Below, piece after piece: positions 36,494-45,523 of a stretch of 52,900 bases of DNA (positions are counted from its first letter, which is position 1; every line of letters starts with the position of its first letter). This DNA comes from DMER64 sp964554535. GTDB lineage: Bacteria > Bacteroidota > Bacteroidia > Bacteroidales > UBA932. A program made the translations under genes and the position numbers. The notes under the pieces are model-generated. The model was not told where the DNA came from, ran no database searches, and saw nothing but the letters and a program-made list of their open reading frames with translations. Location of the stretch: the NCBI GenBank assembly GCA_964554535.1, contig CAZKPB010000016.1, positions 1 to 52,900 on the forward strand. The letters run 5' to 3'.

Positions 36494-36501
36494 TATATTT
36501 G
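36494..36501 (+). promoter_or_regulatory. -7 promoter element for the decarboxylase
   Basis: TATATTTG matches TAnnTTTG and lies 59 nt upstream of the ATG at 36561, in the gap shared with the divergent TamA-like gene. Confidence 0.5.
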
Positions 36502-36560
36502 CAATCCGAATGAATTACATCCGCAAAAAATTACTAATGTAACTTACTTAGATTTTTAAA

Positions 36561-37970
36561 ATGAAGAACAAGTATATTGATTTGATTCAACAGAGTTTTG
36601 ACTTTCCTCAAGAAGAGTTCAGTGTGGAAGACGGCAACCTTATGTTCCACGACATCCCTGTTATGAACCTGGTTGAGCAATACGGCACCCCGTTAAAATT
36701 CTGTTATTTGCCCCAGATTTCCAAACAAATCCAGAAGGCTAAACGTTTGTTCAACGTGGCCATGGCCAAAGTGGATTACAACGCGGATTATCATTATTGC
36801 TACTGCACCAAGTCGTCGCACTTTTCATTTGTATTGGAAGAAGCGCTCAAAAACGACATCCATATTGAGACTTCCTCGGCCTTTGACATCAATCTGATTG
36901 AAGCCCTTTACGAGCAGGGCATCATCCACAAAGACTTGTTCATTGTCTGCAACGGATACAAGAAACAGGGCTACATAGACAACATTGCCTCCCTTATTAA
37001 TAACGGTTGGAGCAACACCATACCCATTCTGGACAACATGACGGAAATTGAGGCGCTGGACCAGGCCCTGACCACTCCGTGCGAGCTGGGCATCCGCATA
37101 GCTGCAGAAGAAGAGCCCAAATTTGAATTCTACACCAGCCGCCTGGGCATCCGCTACAGTGACGTGGTGCCTTTCTACCACAAATACATCAAACGCAGTG
37201 AGAAGTTCAAACTTAAAATGCTGCACTTCTTCATCAATACAGGTATGCAGGACAACGCCTACTACTGGAACGAGCTGGCCAAATGCGTAAACGTATACTG
37301 CGACCTCAAAGCCATCTGCCCGGATCTGACCGCCCTTAACCTTGGGGGAGGCTTCCCCGTAAGAAACTCTCTGGCTTTTGATTACGACTATGAGTATATG
37401 ACAGAAGAAATCATTGCCCAGATCAAAAGCATCTGCACCTCTCGCGGCGTGCAGGAACCGGACATTTTCACCGAATTCGGGTCCTTCACTGTGGGGGAAA
37501 GCGGGGCCACCATCTACCAGGTACTCGGCATCAAACAACAGAACGACCGTGAACGCTGGTACATGATAGATTCCTCCTTTATGACCACGCTTCCGGACAC
37601 CTGGGGTATCAAACGCCGCTTTGTCCTGCTGCCCATAAATAAGTGGAATGAACCCTATCAGAGGGTGTTCCTCGGAGGCCTTACCTGCGACTCGCAAGAC
37701 TATTACAATGCCGAGGCTCACGCCAATGCGGTCTTCCTGCCCAAGGTGGAAAACCCGGTGCCCAACAGTGATGAAGAACCTCTTTACATCGGTTTCTTTA
37801 ACACCGGAGCCTATCAGGAATCCATTTCGGGATACGGCGGCATACAGCACTGCCTTATTCCCTCGCCCAAAATGGTCATCATTGGATTGGACGAGAACGG
37901 GGAATATTACACCAAACTCTTCTCCAAAGAGCAGACCTACAAATCCATGTTGAAAATTCTGGGCTACTAA
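36561..37970 (+). CDS. Fold-III PLP-dependent decarboxylase (arginine/diaminopimelate type)
   Basis: A 469-residue alanine-racemase-fold decarboxylase. The PLP lysine is probably in YHYCYCTKSSHFSFV near residue 77. Other conserved segments are HIETSSAFDINLIEALYEQG, LKMLHFFINTG, LNLGGGFPVRNSL (the glycine-rich phosphate loop), FTEFGSFTVGESG, and CDSQDYYNAEAH at the dimer-interface active site. The family includes diaminopimelate, arginine, ornithine and carboxynorspermidine decarboxylases. The long divergent sequence fits a Bacteroidota arginine-decarboxylase-like member better than LysA, but this is uncertain. It probably serves polyamine synthesis. Confidence 0.85.
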   Translation: MKNKYIDLIQQSFDFPQEEFSVEDGNLMFHDIPVMNLVEQYGTPLKFCYLPQISKQIQKAKRLFNVAMAKVDYNADYHYCYCTKSSHFSFVLEEALKNDIHIETSSAFDINLIEALYEQGIIHKDLFIVCNGYKKQGYIDNIASLINNGWSNTIPILDNMTEIEALDQALTTPCELGIRIAAEEEPKFEFYTSRLGIRYSDVVPFYHKYIKRSEKFKLKMLHFFINTGMQDNAYYWNELAKCVNVYCDLKAICPDLTALNLGGGFPVRNSLAFDYDYEYMTEEIIAQIKSICTSRGVQEPDIFTEFGSFTVGESGATIYQVLGIKQQNDRERWYMIDSSFMTTLPDTWGIKRRFVLLPINKWNEPYQRVFLGGLTCDSQDYYNAEAHANAVFLPKVENPVPNSDEEPLYIGFFNTGAYQESISGYGGIQHCLIPSPKMVIIGLDENGEYYTKLFSKEQTYKSMLKILGY

Positions 37971-37978
37971 CTCAACTT

Positions 37979-38056
37979 TTGCAAGTGAAAACACCTACAT
38001 TAAGTGGCGCATGCACACACAACTACCACCCACCACTTGCAAGGTCTTGCGAACCT
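37979..38056 (+). repeat. Leader repeat, copy B
   Basis: A second copy of the 5442-5515 repeat, same orientation, sharing AACACCTACA, CACACAACTACCACC and TGCAAGGTCTTGCGA. Here its ends are inverted copies of each other (TTGCAAGTG at 37979-37987 and CACTTGCAA at 38034-38042), so the copy can fold into a larger stem-loop. It ends 16 nt before the RNA methyltransferase start. Confidence 0.75.
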
Positions 38057-38072
38057 TAAATTACTAACCACA

Positions 38073-38822
38073 ATGATTTCAGCCGCACAAATCAAATACA
38101 TCAAATCCCTCCAACAGAAAAAATTCCGGAACCAAAACCGCGAATTTCTGGTGGAGGGAGTCAAGATGGTTTCCGAGCTGCTGCGCTGCCCCTCTTTTGA
38201 AATTACTCAATTGTGGATTCAGGAGTCTGTACAGCCGCAATTTGCTCAAACAGACCACGGGATAGTCTCCCAAGCGGAAATGGAGCGTATTACCGCCCTA
38301 GCCTCTCCTTCTCCGGCACTGGCCGTAGTGAAGATGCAGCCGGACAACACCCCGCTTCCCGCTCCCAAAAACCTTTGTCTGGTATTGGATGGGGTAAAGG
38401 ACCCCGGCAATATGGGTACTGTTTTACGTATTGCAGACTGGTTTGGCATTGAGGCAATTTACGCCTCTGAAGATTGTGTGGAACTGTACAATCCCAAAAC
38501 GGTGCAGGCCACCATGGGCGCCCTTTTCCGGGTACCGGTCCATTATACGGACATTGCCTCCCTACTGGCAACCGCTTCCCTTCCCGTATATGGCACCGTA
38601 TTGGAACATGGCACCGATATTTATCAAATGCAGCTTCCCCAGGAAGCCCTGCTGGTGATGGGCAGCGAGTCGCACGGCATAAGCGAAGCCCTGCTGCCGC
38701 TCTTGACGCACAGACTCTCTATCCCTTCTTTCCGCAAAGGCAGTGAATCTTTGAATGTGGCTGTGGCTACCGCCGTAACCTGCGCTTTATTCCGTCAGCA
38801 GGCTCCAAAATCCACCAAATAG
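38073..38822 (+). CDS. TrmH/SpoU-family RNA 2'-O-methyltransferase
   Basis: 249 residues from the ATG at 38073; earlier in-frame codons lie in the repeat. The N-terminal substrate-binding domain (IKYIKSLQQKKFRNQNREFLVEG) precedes a SPOUT domain. The three family motifs are LVLDGVKDPGNMGTVLR, LLVMGSESHGISEALL and IPSFRKGSESLNVAVATAV. It methylates a ribose 2'-OH in rRNA or tRNA with S-adenosylmethionine; the exact site is unknown. Its last 56 nt overlap the convergent flippase gene. Confidence 0.9.
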   Translation: MISAAQIKYIKSLQQKKFRNQNREFLVEGVKMVSELLRCPSFEITQLWIQESVQPQFAQTDHGIVSQAEMERITALASPSPALAVVKMQPDNTPLPAPKNLCLVLDGVKDPGNMGTVLRIADWFGIEAIYASEDCVELYNPKTVQATMGALFRVPVHYTDIASLLATASLPVYGTVLEHGTDIYQMQLPQEALLVMGSESHGISEALLPLLTHRLSIPSFRKGSESLNVAVATAVTCALFRQQAPKSTK

Positions 38823-40272
38823 CCAGGTAAACTCCCACCAACACCGTATTGAGCGCCAGTTTGGGCCACAGAGGCAAGGTGTCAAACAATCCCGATACCA
38901 GATAAATACCTACAGCAGATCCAATATAAACCCCAATCCGCCCCCACTGGTAGGGCACGTTCAAATGCCGACGCCCCATCCAAACACACAACAGCAACAT
39001 AAACGAATAGCTGGCCAGGTGTCCCCAGGCCGCCGCCATATACCCGAATTTGGGCATAAACAGCACGTTCACCACCAGTGTGACCACCAGTCCCAACGAG
39101 GTAATCAAAATGGCATACCAGGTCTTTTTTGACAATTTGTACCAGACACTCACATTAAAGTAAACGCCCAGCAACACGTAGGCAAGTGCCATAATGGGCA
39201 CCACACTTACGCCTTCACGGTACCCCGAACCTAGCAGTTTTTCAATGATATCCATATACAGCAGAATACCCAGGAAGATAAGCATGGTAAACGCTGTAAA
39301 ATAATTCAACACCCGGGCAAAGGTCTGCGGAGAATCTTTTTGGTCCGCTTCCTTAAAGAAAAAGGGCTCGGCCGCATACCGGAACATCTGGATAAACAGG
39401 TTTATGAGCACCGCCAGTTTGACCCCGGCTTGGTATATCCCCATCTGGGCCCTCCAGTCGGCCGTGTCGGCAATCAGGAAGCGAAACAACAGTCTGTCGC
39501 TGAAGTCATTGAGAATACCCGGAAGGCCGGCTATCATCAACGGCAACGAATACAGCATAATAGGCCCCCAGATCTTTTTGTTGAGACGGAACGCCCCCCT
39601 GCGTAAAAAATCGGGCAACATCATCAGGGCGCAAATGACACAAGACAAAAAGATGGCACAAAGCACGTAATTGAAATTGGGGGTAAACCCGATGAGCCGT
39701 CCCATAAGAGCGTCGGGATGGGAGGCCAGAAAACGCGGTGCAAACAGGAAGAACAACAAGTTGAACCCCAGTTCGCAGCAAACCTTAATCGTCTTGATAA
39801 CCGCAAAACGCAACGCCTGCCCTTCATACCGCAACCGCGCAAAGAGTATGGACGTGGCCGCATCCAGGAAAAGAATCCCGCACACAAACAGCACGCACTC
39901 CGGCTGCGCGGCATACCCCAGCGCTGCTGCAATAGGCCTGTAAAAAAAGGCCCCCGTGCCGCAAAGCAACAGCGAAAACAGAGTAACCGTAGACAGGGCG
40001 GTGCCAAAAACCTGCCCATGCCTGCCCTGCGCCTTTACGTCGGGCAGCGAGGCATAGCGGAAGCAGCCGGTTTCCAGACCCAAAGGCAACACCACCTGCA
40101 AGACCGCAATATAGGCCATGAACTCGGTAACCACTCCGTAGGCCGCCTGGTCGGTAAACACGCGCGTATACAGAGGAACCAACAGAAAATTGAGGATACG
40201 GGCCACAATAGTACTCATCCCGTAAACGGCGGTTTCACCCGCAAGACGCTTTAAAACGGAAGACCCGGCCAT
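38767..40272 (-). CDS. Polysaccharide/oligosaccharide flippase (Wzx-like)
   Basis: A 501-residue membrane protein with about 12-14 hydrophobic segments. It begins SSVLKRLAGETAVYGMSTIVARILNFLLVPLYTRVF, typical of Wzx/RfbX-type MOP-superfamily flippases that move lipid-linked glycans across the inner membrane. It is the last gene of the nine-gene valS operon, starting 1 nt after the rlmB stop. Its 3' end overlaps the convergent methyltransferase by 56 nt; both C-termini look intact. The glycan carried cannot be told from sequence; no glycosyltransferases are adjacent. Confidence 0.9.
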   Translation of the reverse strand: MAGSSVLKRLAGETAVYGMSTIVARILNFLLVPLYTRVFTDQAAYGVVTEFMAYIAVLQVVLPLGLETGCFRYASLPDVKAQGRHGQVFGTALSTVTLFSLLLCGTGAFFYRPIAAALGYAAQPECVLFVCGILFLDAATSILFARLRYEGQALRFAVIKTIKVCCELGFNLLFFLFAPRFLASHPDALMGRLIGFTPNFNYVLCAIFLSCVICALMMLPDFLRRGAFRLNKKIWGPIMLYSLPLMIAGLPGILNDFSDRLLFRFLIADTADWRAQMGIYQAGVKLAVLINLFIQMFRYAAEPFFFKEADQKDSPQTFARVLNYFTAFTMLIFLGILLYMDIIEKLLGSGYREGVSVVPIMALAYVLLGVYFNVSVWYKLSKKTWYAILITSLGLVVTLVVNVLFMPKFGYMAAAWGHLASYSFMLLLCVWMGRRHLNVPYQWGRIGVYIGSAVGIYLVSGLFDTLPLWPKLALNTVLVGVYLAIWWILEPADGIKRRLRR

Positions 40273-40273
40273 A

Positions 40274-41011
40274 TTACCTCCTTTGCCTTACGGCTTCATA
40301 TAAAACCACCGCGGCCGCGGCCGATACGTTGAGCGACCCGATGGTGCCCAGCAGCGGTATAGCCACCAGCGCATCACACAACGCCAGCACGGCCGGGGAA
40401 ATGCCGGTCCCTTCCGATCCCATCACTACTGCCACCGGTTGATTGAAATCAAAATCATACAGGGGAGTTTCCGCCTTTTCCGAGGCCCCCACCACGGAAA
40501 ACCCGCTCTGTTTGAGGTAATAAATGGCCGTACGCAAGTTGGGTACCTTGCAGGTGGGCAGACGCAGCAGCGCCCCGGCAGAAGTCTTTATGGCATCCTG
40601 ATTCACCGCCGCCCCGCCTTTGGCCGGTACAAAAAGCGCTCCGGCTCCGGCACACTCGCACGTACGGGCGATGGCCCCGAAATTACGCACGTCACTGACC
40701 CCGTCCAGCAACACTACCAGCGGTTTACTCTCGGTGTTGTTCAGCACCTTCTGCACGGCTTCTTCCAGGGTGACATAATCCAGTTGCGCCAGAATGGCTA
40801 CCACGCCCTGATGCTGGTCTGTCTTTACCAGATGGGTCAGTTTTTCCTGAGGTACAAACTGCACAGGCACCCCCACCTGACCGCAGAGGTCCTTGACATC
40901 CCTCAGCACCGGAGAATCCAGCCCTTGTCTGAGGCATACCTTTTCTATCTTTTTGCCGCCAAGCAACGCCTCGCGTACCGGGTGAATTCCAAAAATCCTG
41001 TCGTCTGCCAT
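40274..41011 (-). CDS. rlmB: 23S rRNA (guanosine-2251-2'-O)-methyltransferase RlmB
   Basis: A 245-residue SPOUT enzyme of the RlmB type. The N-terminal substrate-binding domain starts RIFGIHPVREALLGGKKIEKV. The catalytic motifs are VLLDGVSDVRNFGAIARTCEC, VVMGSEGTGISPAVLALCD and IPLLGTIGSLNVSAAAAVVLYE. Length is that of RlmB, which methylates G2251 in the peptidyl-transferase loop. It lies 24 nt after the ABC-F gene, so two translation-linked genes follow each other in the valS operon. Confidence 0.95.
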   Translation of the reverse strand: MADDRIFGIHPVREALLGGKKIEKVCLRQGLDSPVLRDVKDLCGQVGVPVQFVPQEKLTHLVKTDQHQGVVAILAQLDYVTLEEAVQKVLNNTESKPLVVLLDGVSDVRNFGAIARTCECAGAGALFVPAKGGAAVNQDAIKTSAGALLRLPTCKVPNLRTAIYYLKQSGFSVVGASEKAETPLYDFDFNQPVAVVMGSEGTGISPAVLALCDALVAIPLLGTIGSLNVSAAAAVVLYEAVRQRR

Positions 41012-41035
41012 ATTCTTAATTAATTATGTGGAACA

Positions 41036-42988
41036 TCAAGCCTGCCGCTGAAAGTCATCCAGCGCAATCTGCGCCTGCTCCCATTCCTGCATGGCCTGCT
41101 CCAACTTTTGTTTTTCTTTTTCATAGATTTGATAGAACGCAGCAGAAAACCCTTCTGCCGGAGGATCAAGCAATTGCTTGTCCATAAGGGTTATACCCTG
41201 TTCGTGCGTTTCTATCTTGTTTTCCCACGAACTCACGACCTGCTGCAGTTTACGCAACTTCTTGTCCCGTTCTTTCTTTTCCTGATAGGACACTACGGCA
41301 GCCTTCTTCTGCCCGCCGTCAGACACGGATGTTTCCTGCGCCTGTTGCGAGGCCCGCTCCAGGTCACGCAACGCCTGGAGTTTGCGGCGCTGCAGAAAGT
41401 CCTGAATGCCGCCCAGATGCTCCTTGACACAGCCGTCGCGGAATTCGTAGATTTTGTTTACCAGCCCGTCCAGAAACACGCGGTCGTGCGATACTATAAT
41501 CAACGTGCCGCCGTAACGGAGCAGGGCTTCTTTCATCACTTCCTTGGAACGGATGTCCATATGGTTGGTGGGCTCGTCCAGGACCAGCACATTATACGGC
41601 TGGAGCATCAGTTTTGCCATAGCCAGACGTGAGCGTTCCCCGCCGCTGAGCACCGACACCTTCTTGTCTACGTCTTCTCCCTTAAACAGAAACGCCGCCA
41701 GAATGTCCCTCAGTTTGGTGCGGACATCCCCTACCGCTATCTTGTCCAGCGTATCGTAGACCGTCAGTTCATTATCCAGCATTTCATCCTGATTCTGTGC
41801 ATAATAGCCCAGATTCACATTGTACCCCACCGTCAGATGTCCGTGACAAGGGGTAAGCTTGCCAATAAGCGTCTTCATCATGGTGGATTTCCCTTCTCCG
41901 TTGCGTCCTACAAACGCCACTCTCTCGGCACGTTCCACCGTAATATTGGCACCCGTAAATACAGGTTCCTTGTCGTAACGGACCGCCATATCCGTGCACT
42001 GAAAAGCAATTTGTCCGCAGCGCGATACGGGCGGAAAAGCTATGTGCATCATGGAATTGTCTTCCTGGTCCACCACAATGCGCTCCACTTTTTCCAATTG
42101 TTTGACCCGGCTCTGCACCTGGTTGGATTTGGTGGGCTTGTAGCGGAAACGGGCAATAAAATCCTCCGTCTTCTCTATCATCCGTTGCTGGTTCTCGTAG
42201 GCGGCCATTTGTTGGGCTATACGCTCTTTGCGCAGTTGCTGGTAATGGGTGTACGAAGCTTTGTAATCCTGAATACGTCCTAGGGAGATTTCAATGGTCC
42301 GGTTGGTGACATTGTCCAGAAAGGCACGGTCGTGCGATATAACCATCAGCGCGCCGCCATATCCGTCCAGATAGCCTTCCAGCCATTGCAGACTCTCAAT
42401 GTCCAGATGGTTGGTGGGCTCGTCCAGCAACAGCAGGTTGGGTTTGGCCAGCAGCAACTTGGCCAGTTCAATGCGCATATTCCAGCCTTCAGAGAAGGTG
42501 GCGGTGGGACGGTCCAGGTCCTTGGGACGAAACCCCAGCCCCACCAGCGTCCGCTCGGCATTGCCCTGCGGGTTGTCGGCACTCAGCAAGTGCAGACGGT
42601 CCGTCACCTCGTTGAGTTCCTCAATGAGTTTTTGATAATCGGCCGAGTCGTAATCCGTGCGCTCGGCCAGCAGGCCGTTGATCCGGTTCATCTGCTGCTG
42701 CAACAGGTCAAGATGCGCAAAGACTGTCAATGCCTCGGCCAAAACGGTTTTGTCTTTGGAATGGGGCATTTGCTGGGGCAAATAGCCCATACGGCAGTCG
42801 GGAGGCAACACAACGGTACCCGAGGTGGGCTGCTGTATGCCTGCAATGATTTTAAGCAGGGTGGATTTTCCGGCCCCGTTCTTACCCACCAGGGCTATGC
42901 GGTCGCGGGGGTTTACAGAAAAACTCACCTCGTCCATCAGCACAAAATGGGTAAATTCAACTTTTATATTGGTAACAGATACAATCAT
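41036..42988 (-). CDS. ABC-F family ATP-binding protein (Uup-like)
   Basis: A 650-residue soluble tandem-ATPase of the ABC-F family, which acts on ribosomes. Domain 1 has Walker A GKNGAGKSTLLK and Walker B LLLLDEPTNHLD; its signature reads FSEGWNMRIELAK instead of SGG, a variant seen in some members. Domain 2 has GRNGEGKSTMMK, LSGGERSRLAMAK and VLVLDEPTNHMD. The linker (about 245-315) is rich in charged residues (P-site tRNA interaction motif region). The C-terminal 90 residues form a coiled coil as in Uup. No membrane segments. Product is probably housekeeping translation or resistance-type; function not determined. Confidence 0.93.
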   Translation of the reverse strand: MIVSVTNIKVEFTHFVLMDEVSFSVNPRDRIALVGKNGAGKSTLLKIIAGIQQPTSGTVVLPPDCRMGYLPQQMPHSKDKTVLAEALTVFAHLDLLQQQMNRINGLLAERTDYDSADYQKLIEELNEVTDRLHLLSADNPQGNAERTLVGLGFRPKDLDRPTATFSEGWNMRIELAKLLLAKPNLLLLDEPTNHLDIESLQWLEGYLDGYGGALMVISHDRAFLDNVTNRTIEISLGRIQDYKASYTHYQQLRKERIAQQMAAYENQQRMIEKTEDFIARFRYKPTKSNQVQSRVKQLEKVERIVVDQEDNSMMHIAFPPVSRCGQIAFQCTDMAVRYDKEPVFTGANITVERAERVAFVGRNGEGKSTMMKTLIGKLTPCHGHLTVGYNVNLGYYAQNQDEMLDNELTVYDTLDKIAVGDVRTKLRDILAAFLFKGEDVDKKVSVLSGGERSRLAMAKLMLQPYNVLVLDEPTNHMDIRSKEVMKEALLRYGGTLIIVSHDRVFLDGLVNKIYEFRDGCVKEHLGGIQDFLQRRKLQALRDLERASQQAQETSVSDGGQKKAAVVSYQEKKERDKKLRKLQQVVSSWENKIETHEQGITLMDKQLLDPPAEGFSAAFYQIYEKEKQKLEQAMQEWEQAQIALDDFQRQA

Positions 42989-42994
42989 AACAAA

Positions 42995-44467
42995 TCATTC
43001 ACTTTCTATCACGCTCCAGTGCTCTTGGGCACAAACATACGCTTTTCCACGGGAAAAAGGCATTACGGTGTCGTAACGGAAAGGAACCACTTCCCTGCCC
43101 AACGTGTCTATGTAACCCCAGTAGCCCTTGTATTGCACGCCCGCCTTACCTTCGGCAAAACGTTCGTGGGCTCCGTCAAAAATAAAGGGAATCACGGTGG
43201 AACCGGTCTTGTCAATATAACCGTATTGCTTTTTCATCCGCGCGTCCATAAGATTGTACTGCGCCGCAAGGGCACGGTTATGATAAAAATCATGTATCTC
43301 AACCAATGACAGGGAAAAAGGTATGGCAAACCCTCCTTTGGTATTGAACACGCCGTATTCGTTCTGATGATGCACCACAGCCAAATCGTTGGAATAATCA
43401 CGTATGTAATCATATTGGGGTGCCACCACTTCCCTGCCCTCTCTGTCCAGTACGCCGTAGCCTGCTTCGGCCCGGACCACGGTCATTTGAGAGCAGTCGT
43501 TCCCTATGTGAAGATATTCCACGGCAGGATTGTAAAGTTGTTTGGTATTGCGCAACATAAATCGGTTATTCCTGCCGGTTACTATCCATTCGTCACGGTG
43601 GTGAAAATAGAGGGTGTCGTAGATGGCTTCCATAAGCACGGACGCCTGACGGTCCAGCAGACCGTACCTTCCGTTCTGACGGAAAAGGAAGGTGCTCGGG
43701 GTGCAAACGGCCACCGAATCAAACTGCAGGGGCACCACAGGGGCGTTGTCGCCCTCGCGGAACAGCCCCATTTTATTGCCCTTACGCACTGCGTAATAGT
43801 CCTCGGAAGTATGCATCACACGGTCATAGGCTACAGGAACGGCCTCGCGGCCATAACGGTTTACAGCTCCCCACAAACCGTCTTTGCCCACAAAATACGC
43901 GTGGTAGTCCGGGTCGGGCTGCAGGGTGTCAAAACGCTGCGAACTCAACACATTCCCATTGGCACTGAAAGTGGCAAACAAGGTTGAATTATCTGATGTC
44001 ACCGTAAAGAAAGGCAGGTTCAGATGGTTGTACCCGCTTTCTATCCTGTCGTGTTGCGGAGGGAGTACCCAGCGTCCTTTCTTGTTGATGATGCCCCATT
44101 TGCCGTTTTCCTGCACCACGCCCAGGCCGTTGACAAAGGGTCGTGCCTGGCTGAAGAAAGTCCGGGTGAGCAACAGTCCGTACTCGTCAATGTACGCATA
44201 TCCCTTGCCCGGAATATGCACACAACCTTGAGGATAGTCCCGGGTATCAATGCCTCCGTTATACAGAGCCGAGCGTTCCCGCACCTGATTTGGGGTATAC
44301 GGTTTGTAGAAATGTAACAGGGTGTTTTTTGAAAAAGGCGAAAGCCACGGCAGACGCAACAGCAAATCACACGGTCCGGTCCAGACAAAGGGCAGTAAAA
44401 ACAATGTGAGCACGCCCACCAGCACACTTCCGGGAATCACCAGCCCATATTTACGCCACTTTTTCAA
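42995..44467 (-). CDS. WG-repeat protein with N-terminal membrane anchor
   Basis: A 490-residue protein. Residues about 8-30 form one hydrophobic helix (VIPGSVLVGVLTLFLLPFVW). The remainder consists of about eight WG (KWGxxN/DxxG) repeats, for example NGKWGIINKKGRWVLPPQHD and YKGYWGYIDTLGREVVPFRYD. WG repeats form beta-propeller-like binding surfaces; ligands are unknown. The start codon is TTG at 44467, overlapping tatC by 17 nt; no ATG is available before the first repeats, so the TTG is favoured. It is 6 nt from the ABC-F gene. Probably faces the periplasm. Confidence 0.87.
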   Translation of the reverse strand: MKKWRKYGLVIPGSVLVGVLTLFLLPFVWTGPCDLLLRLPWLSPFSKNTLLHFYKPYTPNQVRERSALYNGGIDTRDYPQGCVHIPGKGYAYIDEYGLLLTRTFFSQARPFVNGLGVVQENGKWGIINKKGRWVLPPQHDRIESGYNHLNLPFFTVTSDNSTLFATFSANGNVLSSQRFDTLQPDPDYHAYFVGKDGLWGAVNRYGREAVPVAYDRVMHTSEDYYAVRKGNKMGLFREGDNAPVVPLQFDSVAVCTPSTFLFRQNGRYGLLDRQASVLMEAIYDTLYFHHRDEWIVTGRNNRFMLRNTKQLYNPAVEYLHIGNDCSQMTVVRAEAGYGVLDREGREVVAPQYDYIRDYSNDLAVVHHQNEYGVFNTKGGFAIPFSLSLVEIHDFYHNRALAAQYNLMDARMKKQYGYIDKTGSTVIPFIFDGAHERFAEGKAGVQYKGYWGYIDTLGREVVPFRYDTVMPFSRGKAYVCAQEHWSVIESE

Positions 44468-45278
44468 AATTTTCTTCCTCTTTTTTAGAAAAACTTACCA
44501 AAATGCTCACCTCATACAACAAGTACAGAGGCAGGGCCACAATAAACAAAGTAAACGCATCTCCGCTGGGGGTGATTATGGCTGCCAGGAGCAAAAGAAT
44601 ACACGCCGCGTGACGGCGGTACTTCTTGAGCATTTCCTTTGAGATAATGCCAATTCGGGAGAGGACCCTCAATAGTACCGGCATTTCAAATACCAGCCCC
44701 ATAATAAGGATAAGCCAGGTAAACATGTGAATGTATGACTGCAGCGATATCTGATTTTTCACCCATTCCGTCACGTGATAACCGGCCAGGAAATTCACCG
44801 TAAGCGGAAAAACAAACAGATAGCCTACCGTTACTCCCATAAAAAACAACAGCGAACACCAGCCGAAGGCACTCACCACGGAGTGTCTTTCATTGGGATA
44901 CAGGGCCGGTCTGATGAACAGCCACAACTGGTAAAGAATAAAGGGGGTTGCCAGCACAAAGCCCAGGCTGAAAGAGATGTTGATGTGGGTAAAAAACTGG
45001 GCCGACAATTCAATGTTTTGCAACTCCACTTCAAAAGGTTCGGGACGCAGACCGGGCATCCCAAGAAAATCGGCCAGCGAGCCCAGCCATTGGTACAAAA
45101 TAAAATCAGAACTCCGGGGCGCAAAGATGACCTTTTCAAACACAAAGGTCTTATTCACAAAGACCACTACCATAAATAAAACTATGGCAATGGCCGAGCG
45201 AAAAATAACCTTGCGGAACTCATCCAAATGTTCCCAGAAGGTCATTTCAGAAGTATTGTCTTGAGCTTCTGCCGACAC
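44451..45278 (-). CDS. tatC: Twin-arginine translocase subunit TatC
   Basis: A 275-residue inner membrane protein with six predicted helices, the receptor for twin-arginine signal peptides. Family motifs are MTFWEHLDEFRKVIFRS at the start, FSLGFVLATPFILYQLWLFI in the middle, and LILIMGLVFEMPVLLRVLSR near the end. The annotated GTG at 45278 gives an 11-residue extension; the ATG at 45245, just before the conserved WEHLDEFR, is an alternative. It follows tatA by 3 nt, as in other Tat operons. Confidence 0.95.
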   Translation of the reverse strand: MSAEAQDNTSEMTFWEHLDEFRKVIFRSAIAIVLFMVVVFVNKTFVFEKVIFAPRSSDFILYQWLGSLADFLGMPGLRPEPFEVELQNIELSAQFFTHINISFSLGFVLATPFILYQLWLFIRPALYPNERHSVVSAFGWCSLLFFMGVTVGYLFVFPLTVNFLAGYHVTEWVKNQISLQSYIHMFTWLILIMGLVFEMPVLLRVLSRIGIISKEMLKKYRRHAACILLLLAAIITPSGDAFTLFIVALPLYLLYEVSILVSFSKKEEENFEKVA

Positions 45279-45281
45279 GGG

Positions 45282-45491
45282 CTATTTTTTTAACTCGTCG
45301 TTGATGTCTTTGGTGTCTTCCTTAATCTCGTCTTCCACACCCTTTACGCCTTCTTTAAAATTGCGCACGCCTTTGCCGATACCTTTCATCAATTCGGGAA
45401 TTTTACGGCCGCCAAAGAGCAAGAGCACCACTAAGGCAATTATGATAATCTCGGTAGTACCGAGGGTTCCAAATAACAAAATCTTATTCAT
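45282..45491 (-). CDS. tatA: Sec-independent translocase TatA/E
   Basis: A 69-residue single-spanning protein with the TatA layout: a short N-terminus, a TM helix (TTEIIIIALVVLLLFG), the FGGRKIPELMKGIGKGVR hinge and amphipathic helix, and a charged tail ending DELKK. It forms the translocation pore with TatC. One TatA/E plus TatC is the usual minimal Bacteroidota set; no TatB is present here. Confidence 0.95.
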   Translation of the reverse strand: MNKILLFGTLGTTEIIIIALVVLLLFGGRKIPELMKGIGKGVRNFKEGVKGVEDEIKEDTKDINDELKK

Positions 45492-45523
45492 AGTTAATAA
45501 GTTAATTAGGGGGTTATGCGGGA

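Noticed and set aside
36825..37994. 389-codon minus-strand open frame
   Set aside because: Antisense to the PLP decarboxylase with its catalytic motifs; no protein-family features.
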